Positions 16,199 to 23,133 of a stretch of 64,000 nt of DNA are shown piece by piece; the stretch's first letter is position 1, and each line of letters starts with the position of its first letter. The position numbers and the translations under genes were made by a program. The DNA comes from Propionicimonas sp020161015 (GTDB lineage: Bacteria; Actinomycetota; Actinomycetes; Propionibacteriales; Propionibacteriaceae): positions 124,001 to 188,000 of the forward strand of contig NZ_CAXWGX010000029.1 of NCBI RefSeq assembly GCF_964266745.1, given 5' to 3'. The notes under the pieces are model-generated. The model saw only the letters and a program-made list of their open reading frames with translations. It was not told the origin of the DNA and made no database searches.

Positions 16199-17422
16199 TT
16201 ACTTGCTGGTGATGCGGTGATGCAGGGCCTCGGCCATGGCCCTGCCGAAGCCGGGGTCGTTGATTGCCTGGTCGACCTCGTGGACGACGACCGTCGAGCC
16301 GGCCAGCCCTGTGCGCAGCGCTGCGAAGAGCTGCTCGTCGGCCTCGGCGTCGCGGAACGGGGCCCCGTCCACGTCGATGGCGCTGACCCCGCGCAGAGGG
16401 ATGAACAGCTCGGTGGGTCCGGTGGCGGCGGCGAGCTTGGCCGCGATCCGGCGACCCAGTTCGGCCATCTCCTCCCCAGTGGTACGCATCAGGGTCACGG
16501 TCGGGTTGTGGACGTACAGGTTGCGTCCGGCGAACTGCGCCGGGACGGTGTCCATCGGCCCGAAGTTGACCATGTCGAGAGCGCCGAGGCCCACCACCTG
16601 GGGCAGCCCCGTCGCGCCGGCGATCTCCAGCCGGTCCGGCCCCGCGGACAGCACGCCGCCGACCAGGTCATCGGCCAGTTCGGTCGTGGTGAGGTCGCAG
16701 ACTCCGGCCAGCAGGCCCGACTCGACCAGCTTCTCCATCGCCCGTCCGCCGGTTCCGGTGGCATGGAACACCAGCACCTCATAACCCAGGCCGGTCAGCG
16801 TCTCGCGCGCCTCGTTGGCCGCCGGGGTGGTGACGCCGAACATGGTCACCCCGATCAGCGGCTTGTGCTCGCCGGCCGGCGAGGCGAGCCGCTTCTCGTA
16901 GGCGACGGCCATTCCGGCGATCGCGGCGCAGGCATTGCCGAGCACCATCGCAGAGATCGAGTTGATCCCGGCGACATCGACAACGGAGTACATCAGCGTG
17001 GTGTCCACCTCGCCCACGTACGGCTTCACATCGCCGGAGGCCATTGTCGAGACCAGCAGCTTCGGGAAGCCCACCGGCAACGCCTGCATCGCCGGAGCGG
17101 CGACCGACGACCCACCCGAACCGCCGATGGCGAGCAACGCGTGAATGCGTCCGGCCTCGGCCAGATCGCGGACGACCGCAGCGGCGCCGGTGCCCATCAC
17201 CGCCATCATCTCGCCGCGATCCCGGCGCGCCCGCACCGCGGCGGCGTCCACCCCGGCCGCGGCGATCACCTGGTCGGAGCTGATGTCGGCACGCTCGCTG
17301 GTGGAGAAGGAGCCCGTGTCGATGGCGAGAGTCGCCACCCCGAGCCCATGCAAGAGATCCAGCAGCCAGGCGTACTCCTCGCCCTTGGTGTCGAGGGTGC
17401 CCAGCAGGGCAACAGTGGCCAT
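16199..17422 (-). CDS. UPF0261/Tm-1-like ATP-binding domain protein
   Basis: About 407 residues. ALLGTLDTKGEEYAWL at the N terminus, GIGGSGGSS-type loop (AIGGSGGSSVAAPAMQ), then TMASGDVKPYVG and GVTMFGVTTPA are the family hallmarks, and RNLYVHNPTVTLMRTT follows near the end. The family binds ATP and is the N-terminal half of tomato Tm-1. ATG 17422 has AAGGAG upstream. It is the first gene of the operon UPF0261 - TIM barrel - DUF1097 - SRPBCC and is divergent from a MocR-type regulator that probably controls it. Probably a catabolic ligase or lyase component; function not established. Confidence 0.88.
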   Translation of the reverse strand: MATVALLGTLDTKGEEYAWLLDLLHGLGVATLAIDTGSFSTSERADISSDQVIAAAGVDAAAVRARRDRGEMMAVMGTGAAAVVRDLAEAGRIHALLAIGGSGGSSVAAPAMQALPVGFPKLLVSTMASGDVKPYVGEVDTTLMYSVVDVAGINSISAMVLGNACAAIAGMAVAYEKRLASPAGEHKPLIGVTMFGVTTPAANEARETLTGLGYEVLVFHATGTGGRAMEKLVESGLLAGVCDLTTTELADDLVGGVLSAGPDRLEIAGATGLPQVVGLGALDMVNFGPMDTVPAQFAGRNLYVHNPTVTLMRTTGEEMAELGRRIAAKLAAATGPTELFIPLRGVSAIDVDGAPFRDAEADEQLFAALRTGLAGSTVVVHEVDQAINDPGFGRAMAEALHHRITSK

Positions 17423-17482
17423 GTAACACTCCTTCGTGTCGCTATGGGCAACACCGTAGAAGCGCTGCGGAGGCTCGTGCCG

Positions 17483-17503
17483 ATCCAATTCGCACCAATT
17501 GGT
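17483..17503. promoter_or_regulatory. candidate MocR operator
   Basis: Between the divergent UPF0261 operon and the MocR-type gene lies a 10-bp palindrome ACCAATTGGT (17494-17503), with a second half-site ATCCAATT just upstream (17483-17490), giving CCAATT twice with 11-nt periodicity. That is one helical turn, as expected for a dimeric wHTH regulator with tandem half-sites. Confidence 0.5.
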
Positions 17504-17540
17504 CCGGTGCGCCCGGGGGCGCCGGCGACATACTGAAGCG

Positions 17541-18938
17541 GTGCTCGCCACGCGCATGGACACCGCCGAACTCAGCCGGATGCTCGGCGGTTGGGCCGAC
17601 CCGGCGGTACCCCTGCCCGAGGCTCTGGCGAGCTCGCTGATCGAGCTGATCCACGCCGGCTTCATCCCTGCCGGCAGCGCGCTTCCCGCACAACGTGACT
17701 GCGCTCTGGCGCTCGGCGTCTCCCGCGCCACCGTCGTGGCCGCGTACGCGGTGCTGGAGGCGCGTGGCTACCTCGTCTCGACCCGGGGCTCCGGGAGCAG
17801 GGTCCGGTCCGGCTCCGCCAAGGCCGCCGCGCTGGTCGAAGGCCGGCTGTTCTCCTTCACCCGAACGGACGTGGACGTGATCGACCTCTCCACGGGTGCC
17901 CTTCCCGCCTCACCGGTGGTTCGGGAGACCCTGGCCGAGCCGCTGGACGAGGAGCTCCGTCCCTACCTCGACACCGACGGCTACTTCCCGGCCGGACTGC
18001 CGGTCCTCCGCCAGGCCATCGCCGAGCACCTCAGCGGCGACGGCATCCCGACCCAGCCGCAGGAGATCCTGGTCACGGCGGGCTCCCAGCAGGCGACGTT
18101 CCTCTCGCTGCGGAGCGTGGTCGCCGCCGGAGACCTCACCCTGGTCGAGGACCCCAGCTATCGGGGCGGGCTCGAGGTACTGAAGACGCTCGGCGCCCGG
18201 ATCGAAGGCGTCCGCACGACGCCCGGAGGCCTCGACCTGGCGCTGCTCGAACGGGCGGCTGCCCGCAGGCCCACCGCGCTCTACTGCCAGACCAGCATCC
18301 ACAATCCCACCGGCCAGACCATGCCCCCACGGGCCAGAGCCGAACTCGCAGGGATCATCGCGGCGCACGGGATGCTCACCATCGAGGACTGCTGCTCCTA
18401 CGACCTGACCCTGCAGGGCCCTCCCGCGGCGACGCTCGCCGGGCTCGTGGACCCGGAACTGCTGATCAGCGTCGGCACCCTCTCGAAGCTCTTCTGGGGC
18501 GGCCTGCGGATCGGCTGGGTCCGCGCCTCGCAGAGCCGGATCAGGCAGCTGCTGGAGCTCCGCAAGGTCGAGGACCTCGCCACCTCTGTGGTCGACCAGC
18601 TGCATGCGGTCCGGCTGCTGAAGCGGGCCGACCGGGCGCGGCACCAGCGCAGGGACATGCTCACCACCCACCTGAGCGCCACCGAGGAGGCGATCCGCGC
18701 GCACTTCCCCGACTGGACCTGGCGGGGGATCAAGGGCGGCTCGGGGCTGTGGATCGACACCCACAGTGATGCGCTGGCTCTCGCCGAGACCGCCAAGAGG
18801 GCCCGGGTGAAGCTCGCCCCCGGGCCGGGCTTCTCCGCCTACGACGGCCACCGGTCCATGCTTCGGCTCCCGGTCTGGCACGAGCCCGAGCTCCTCGAAC
18901 GCGCGCTCCACCTCACCGCCACGGCGCTCAGGCACTGA
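17541..18938 (+). CDS. MocR/PdxR-type regulator (GntR wHTH fused to class I aminotransferase)
   Basis: About 465 residues. The N-terminal GntR winged helix contains GSALPAQRDCALALGVSRATVVAAYAVLEARGYL; the remaining 370 residues are a fold type I aminotransferase domain with the PLP lysine in VGTLSKLFWGGLRIGW and YCQTSIHNPTG upstream. Such proteins sense PLP or an amino compound bound to it and usually control the neighbouring divergent operon. The start is GTG 17541 or ATG 17556; neither has a good ribosome site, so the mRNA may be leaderless. It is likely the regulator of the UPF0261 operon. Confidence 0.88.
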   Translation: MLATRMDTAELSRMLGGWADPAVPLPEALASSLIELIHAGFIPAGSALPAQRDCALALGVSRATVVAAYAVLEARGYLVSTRGSGSRVRSGSAKAAALVEGRLFSFTRTDVDVIDLSTGALPASPVVRETLAEPLDEELRPYLDTDGYFPAGLPVLRQAIAEHLSGDGIPTQPQEILVTAGSQQATFLSLRSVVAAGDLTLVEDPSYRGGLEVLKTLGARIEGVRTTPGGLDLALLERAAARRPTALYCQTSIHNPTGQTMPPRARAELAGIIAAHGMLTIEDCCSYDLTLQGPPAATLAGLVDPELLISVGTLSKLFWGGLRIGWVRASQSRIRQLLELRKVEDLATSVVDQLHAVRLLKRADRARHQRRDMLTTHLSATEEAIRAHFPDWTWRGIKGGSGLWIDTHSDALALAETAKRARVKLAPGPGFSAYDGHRSMLRLPVWHEPELLERALHLTATALRH

Positions 18939-18955
18939 CCGGGAGGGCTGTCGGG

Positions 18956-18979
18956 TTCGCCCCCCGAGGGGCACGCGAA
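18956..18979 (+). terminator. weak candidate terminator after the MocR gene
   Basis: TTCGC and four C residues (18956 onward) can pair with GGGG and GCGAA ending at 18979 across a small bulge, 18 nt after the MocR stop. There is no T-tract. The rest of the 157 bp up to the tRNA fragment at 19096 shows nothing recognisable. Confidence 0.28.
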
Positions 18980-19095
18980 TCGAAGAGGGCGCCGGACGCG
19001 CCCACGGCGCAATCTGACCGCCACGGGAGCGGATTGTGATCAGGCAAGGAGAATTCCGGAGACGAGCTGTCCAGGCGGCGTCACCCCCGGCCACG

Positions 19096-19130
19096 TGGCG
19101 GAGGATACGAGATTCGAACTCGTGAGGGCG
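19096..19130 (-). repeat. attachment site: 3' end of a tRNA-Ser gene
   Basis: Read on the minus strand this segment is a T-arm (ACGAG-TTCGAAT-CTCGT) followed by acceptor strand ATCCTCC, discriminator G and encoded CCA. It matches what I remember of the 3' end of actinobacterial tRNA-Ser(GGA). Upstream of the T-arm the match to tRNA stops, so there is no anticodon arm and this is not a working tRNA. It is the attachment core left at one end by integration; an intact tRNA should be rebuilt at the other end. Confidence 0.8.
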
Positions 19131-19249
19131 GGGTCTGCGACATCTGGCCCGATTGAGGCGGTTTGCGGCTCGCTGACTAGGGCTTTTAGTGCTCAAGCGG
19201 GCCGGTCCTTGGAGTCGCGAAGTGGGCTGAAGTAGGCTGTGTTCCGACT

Positions 19250-19271
19250 GCTAAGGGAACGCTAAGGGAAC
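19250..19271. repeat. tandem 11-bp direct repeat before the integrase
   Basis: GCTAAGGGAAC occurs twice in direct tandem (19250-19260 and 19261-19271), ending 18 nt before the integrase start. It may be an arm-type integrase site or an operator for an excision regulator. Confidence 0.6.
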
Positions 19272-19289
19272 GGAATCCGGGAGGTCAAC

Positions 19290-20612
19290 TTGCCGCGAGG
19301 AGTGCCGAAAGACCCCGGCACGAGGTGCCGAATGATCAAGGCCGACGGCTCTCGGTGCGGACTCACTGCCGCGAAGAGCAAGAAGGCGAACGGCTACTGC
19401 TATCAGCATATGGGGGAACAGAAGCGTCGTACCTGGGGAGCGATCAAGAAGCTCCGCAGCGGCTACCACGCCAGCTACGTCGGCCCCGACGACCAGCGCC
19501 ACTACGCCCCGACCGTGTTCATGGCCAAGGTAGACGCCGAGGTGTGGCTCGCCAAGGAGCGCCGCCTCATCGACCTGGACGAATGGACCTCGCCCCTGGC
19601 CCGCGAAGACGCAGCCCGGGAAGCCGAACGGCGCGCCAAGGCCGCTGCCCTCACACTTCGCGAGTACGCCGACCCATGGGTCCAGAACCGCCACAACCGC
19701 GACGGCCAGCCGCTGAAGGCCCGATCCCAAGCCGACTACCGGCGCCTACTGAAGGCGAAGATATATCCCACGTTCGGGGACACCGAACTGAAGGACATCA
19801 CCAAGGAGGACGTCCTAGCCTGGTACCGCACCCTCGCCAAGACGCCCACCGAGCAGGCCTCGGCGTACGCCTTGATCCGGACGATCCTGACCACCGCCGT
19901 CGAGGACGAACGCATCCCGGCCAACCCCTGCCGGATCAAGGGCGCAGGCAAGGCGCCGGTCAAGCACCGGGTCGAGATGGTCACCAGCGAGCAAATCGCG
20001 AAGCTGCACGAAGCGATGCCGGAGCACTACAGGCTCACCGTCCTGCTCGGCGTGTGGTGCACGCTGCGGATCGGCGAGATCCTCGAACTGCGGCGCGGAG
20101 ACGTCACCATCACCCACACCAAGTCGAAAGACGGGACGCCACTCGCGGTCGCGGTCCTCCACGTTCGCCGGTCCGTCCAGCACATCGAGGGCAAGGCGGT
20201 CATCGACACACCCAAGACCGCCGCCGGCGCCCGAGAGGTGCACGTCCCACCAGCCCTCATCCCCGACCTCGAAACCCACCTCGCGCTGCACACAGAACCC
20301 GGACGGATGGGGCTCCTGTTCCCGTCCCGCACCGGCAACCCACTCCACCACCGAACCTTCGGCAACTGGTGGAACAAGGCCCGGATCGCCGCCGGCCGGC
20401 CGAACCTACGCTTCCACGATCTCCGCCACACCGGCGCGACCATGGCCGCCCAGTCGGGTGCGACGCTAAAGGAGCTCATGGACCGCCTCGGTCACACCAC
20501 CCCCAAAGCAGCGCTGGTCTACCAGCACACGGCCGCCGATCGGGACCAACTCATCGCCGAGCGGCTCTCAGAGAAGATGGCGCGCGATTCGGAACCGCGC
20601 GAGCAAGGTTGA
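19290..20612 (+). CDS. tyrosine recombinase/integrase
   Basis: 440 residues. The catalytic set is complete: Arg260 (CTLRIGEIL), His376 and Arg379 (FHDLRH), His402 (LGHTT) and nucleophile Tyr411 (ALVYQH). A SAM-like core-binding domain covers about 120-210. The first 45 residues carry Cys13, Cys23, Cys37 and His40, a possible zinc-binding knob not found in most ICE integrases. The TTG start at 19290 has GGGAGG 5-6 nt upstream. Location 160 bp from a tRNA-Ser 3' fragment shows it drives site-specific integration there. No excisionase (Xis) gene is visible next to it. Confidence 0.93.
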   Translation: MPRGVPKDPGTRCRMIKADGSRCGLTAAKSKKANGYCYQHMGEQKRRTWGAIKKLRSGYHASYVGPDDQRHYAPTVFMAKVDAEVWLAKERRLIDLDEWTSPLAREDAAREAERRAKAAALTLREYADPWVQNRHNRDGQPLKARSQADYRRLLKAKIYPTFGDTELKDITKEDVLAWYRTLAKTPTEQASAYALIRTILTTAVEDERIPANPCRIKGAGKAPVKHRVEMVTSEQIAKLHEAMPEHYRLTVLLGVWCTLRIGEILELRRGDVTITHTKSKDGTPLAVAVLHVRRSVQHIEGKAVIDTPKTAAGAREVHVPPALIPDLETHLALHTEPGRMGLLFPSRTGNPLHHRTFGNWWNKARIAAGRPNLRFHDLRHTGATMAAQSGATLKELMDRLGHTTPKAALVYQHTAADRDQLIAERLSEKMARDSEPREQG

Positions 20613-20789
20613 GCCTCGCATGGACGGATGCCAGAGCCTTCGGGGCCAGGCAACATGAGCAATGACCGCCAGGTTGAATGCTCCTGCGTCCGAGTCCCCC
20701 TTCCCTCGCGGGACAACTTGCCACCTCGTGGATGTGCGCGCATCGCAATGAAGCCCTGAGCGTCGGGAGCCAGTACTACACTCGCGCGT

Positions 20790-21893
20790 ATGCCGACGGG
20801 GGAAGCCCGCACTGTGCTTCAACACGTGCACTTGCAGGGCAAGAGGTTCTCTGAGGGAGCGCTTCCACTCTCAGCCACCACAGAACTGCAACGCTTTCAG
20901 TATTTGCTCGAGCGAGTCGCCAAGTCGCTCTATCTGGCGGAGCACCCCAACCGGCACAAAGTCAGGACTGAGGCCCTTGGCATCTTGGGGTTTGATCTCG
21001 CGATCACCCGGCTTGGCAAGGGCTCCGTAACTGTTGATTTGGGCGTAAGGCGGTCGGCGACGCCCATGACTCTGAGCGACGACTACCTGGAACGGGCGCG
21101 CAGACTGATCGAGGAGGCCTTCGCCGATTTGAGCGAGTCGGAAACGGTCCCCCAGGCCTTTCCGAAGGAGCTGGTCCCAGATCTCGCCCTCATGGGCGTT
21201 AGCCTGAAGGAGGGTGAGACCCTCACCTGGGCCCCCTCGAAGCGGCAAGCACCCAAGAGCCGCGCCGTGCTCACCAACAGAACTACGGAGCCGATCCGCG
21301 GGTTTGTTCCCGACAAGTCCCCCCAGGAACGCCTTCTGCACGTCTACGTCGTCGGCGTGTGCAGTTCCCCTCTCGAGTTCACATACCAGTTCGAAGCCGG
21401 CGAAAGGTCCCTTCGAGGCCAGTTCAGAAACCCGGATATCTTCCATCAGCTTCGCGAGGTCTGCGGGTTCGCCAAACGCACGCCGTTGGTCGCGCTGACC
21501 GTAATGCGAAACCGAACTGGCGATCGCAAAGTTGTTGATGTGCTCAGCGTTGAAGCTTTGCTGCCGTCTGAATGGTCGGCCAGGTTGGAGGAGCTCTCCG
21601 CCTTGCCAGACGGATGGCTAGATGGTGAGGGACAGGCTGTGAGCAAGGAAGCGCTCCAGACCGCTGAGGCCTTCTTGTTCATGGTGCTAGACGCCGGCCT
21701 CCCACGCCCTGGCGTCTATCCGACGCCCGACGGCGGCATCCAGATGGAGTGGGCTGAGGGTCCCGAGGATCTGGAGGTGCTCGTCGCTAACGGCGGCTCG
21801 ATCCGGATCTACTTCGACGAGGAGGAGCCTGACGGTTTCGTGGGTACACCAGCCTTGGTCTTCTCGCGTGCTAGAGAGGCCCTCGGGAAGTGA
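20790..21893 (+). CDS. protein of unknown function, first gene of a two-gene pair
   Basis: 367 residues; not recognised. The first 70 residues are helical (LQRFQYLLERVAKSLYLAEH). The middle is a beta-rich region with FRNPDIFHQLREVCGF. The C-terminal 110 residues contain LPDGWLDGEGQAVSKEAL, then GVYPTPDGGIQMEWAEG and SIRIYFDEEE, which looks like a compact conserved domain with many acidic residues. No nuclease, ATPase or membrane motif is seen. Its stop overlaps the start of the next gene (GTGA), so the two products are coupled. It lies between the integrase and the nuclease gene, in cargo position. Confidence 0.7.
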   Translation: MPTGEARTVLQHVHLQGKRFSEGALPLSATTELQRFQYLLERVAKSLYLAEHPNRHKVRTEALGILGFDLAITRLGKGSVTVDLGVRRSATPMTLSDDYLERARRLIEEAFADLSESETVPQAFPKELVPDLALMGVSLKEGETLTWAPSKRQAPKSRAVLTNRTTEPIRGFVPDKSPQERLLHVYVVGVCSSPLEFTYQFEAGERSLRGQFRNPDIFHQLREVCGFAKRTPLVALTVMRNRTGDRKVVDVLSVEALLPSEWSARLEELSALPDGWLDGEGQAVSKEALQTAEAFLFMVLDAGLPRPGVYPTPDGGIQMEWAEGPEDLEVLVANGGSIRIYFDEEEPDGFVGTPALVFSRAREALGK

Positions 21894-22339
21894 CGGTCAT
21901 GTTCCCTTCGCTCTCTCCGGGAGAGATCTGCCTCACGACATCGCCAACGGCTCTCCTCATGCGACATGTGCATCCCGCCTTCCTGGATGACGGAGCGCCG
22001 AGCAGTCAGGCGTTTGCGCCGACCGCGAAAGACCTCGGATGCCTATCGGTGATCCAGCGGACCCTCGTACAGCCCGTTGACGCCCATATGGAACATACCG
22101 TCCGGCTTGGTCTGCAGTCGGTCGGAATCTGGGCCGTCTCAACGGCCGAAGCAGTAGCCGCGGGCAGCCGCGCGGTCGACGACTGTGCTGCCGCCTCGAA
22201 GCCCGCCACCCCTTTGCCACCTGGTCACGCCTACTTGGACTTCCGGGACCTCGGTGGATCCGCGCGCAAGGAGAAGCGACGCGCCCAGGCTCTGAAGCGT
22301 TACGCACTCGAACGTGGGTGCGTCTACCGACCTTCGTGA
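21890..22339 (+). CDS. protein of unknown function, second gene of the pair
   Basis: 149 residues; not recognised. The GTG start overlaps the stop of the 367-residue protein. It opens with FPSLSPGEICLT and carries RHVHPAFLDDG, KRRAQALKRYALERGCVY and a D-F-R-D segment near the end (AYLDFRDLGG). Several His and Cys residues could form a metal or catalytic site, but no family can be named. Its 3' end overlaps the convergent two-TM gene by 16 bp. The arrangement of a larger and a smaller coupled protein in cargo DNA would fit a two-component defence or toxin-antitoxin-like unit; this is inference only. Confidence 0.6.
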   Translation: MTVMFPSLSPGEICLTTSPTALLMRHVHPAFLDDGAPSSQAFAPTAKDLGCLSVIQRTLVQPVDAHMEHTVRLGLQSVGIWAVSTAEAVAAGSRAVDDCAAASKPATPLPPGHAYLDFRDLGGSARKEKRRAQALKRYALERGCVYRPS

Positions 22340-22866
22340 GTGGAGGCAACGCCGCCATCGGCCTTGGGCACCCCACGGTCACCGGGGACCAGATGCGCGT
22401 CGTCTGACGAAGACGCGAGCTGCCCTTCAACGAGTTCTCGCCGTCGCCGAAAATACGCGCTCCGGATCGCGACGAGCTTTCTCCGCTTCTCGGTGGTTTC
22501 GTCGGAGAGCCTGAAGGCGACAATCGTCGCGACAAGCAGCGCGGCACACACCAACGACTTCCACGGACTTGCTACAACGGCCTGCAGGATGCTGGGCGCT
22601 CCATCGGCGACGTCGGCCAAGAGCGCAAGAAAGCCAACAAGGCCAGCCAGTGCAAGAGGCCACGAAATCGCAGTGACGCCGTTCCGCGCCTCGATCAACG
22701 CATCCTCTACGTGCAGGAGCCAGTCCTCAACAACGGCGGCCGAATCCACGTCGGCGGCCGCTGGGTAGGTCACGCCGTCGATCTCTTGGGCGGTCGCGAC
22801 GAGAGCGGGCAACTGGGGGCTCTGGCGGGCCGGGTCCAGATGGATTGCATCGGCTGGCTTGGGCAT
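22324..22866 (-). CDS. two-TM membrane protein of unknown function
   Basis: About 180 residues from ATG 22866. An N-terminal soluble part of 60 residues is followed by two TM helices (around SWPLALAGLVGFLALLAD and LVCAALLVATIVAF) and a charged C-terminal tail (EKRRKLVAIRSAYFRRRREL). The frame is open further upstream to 23118, but that part is Arg/Ala-rich and looks non-coding. It ends 16 bp inside the convergent gene. It may form a unit with the DUF262/DUF1524 gene encoded just upstream on the same strand; a membrane effector is one possibility. Confidence 0.55.
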   Translation of the reverse strand: MPKPADAIHLDPARQSPQLPALVATAQEIDGVTYPAAADVDSAAVVEDWLLHVEDALIEARNGVTAISWPLALAGLVGFLALLADVADGAPSILQAVVASPWKSLVCAALLVATIVAFRLSDETTEKRRKLVAIRSAYFRRRRELVEGQLASSSDDAHLVPGDRGVPKADGGVASTHEGR

Positions 22867-23133
22867 GAGGTAAGCGTAGAGACCGAAGCGAAAGGTATGC
22901 GGCTCCCGACAGCTCCCGTATCGGAGGCTCGACGACACAAGACGCCCCCTCTGAGCGGCAGGCGGGACTTCGTCTGCCTCTGCCTCGGATCGGCGCCGGC
23001 CGTCGACGCGCGCAGCTCTGGCTCCTGACTCCTCGGCGCGCCGGCCGATTGGCGGACGGCCCTTGGCGCACGCGCCAGTCGAGATTCTGACCGCCGTGTC
23101 ATGCCCGAGTGCGCTCACCCCGGCCGGGTCCTG

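Noticed and set aside
19096..19190. A functional tRNA-Ser gene
   Set aside because: Only the T-arm and acceptor 3' strand are present. The bases that should form the anticodon and D arms do not fold, so it is an att fragment.
22867..23118. N-terminal extension of the two-TM protein by 84 codons
   Set aside because: The extension is Arg/Ala/Ser-rich without structure, and ATG 22866 gives a sensible start; no ribosome site supports the longer form.
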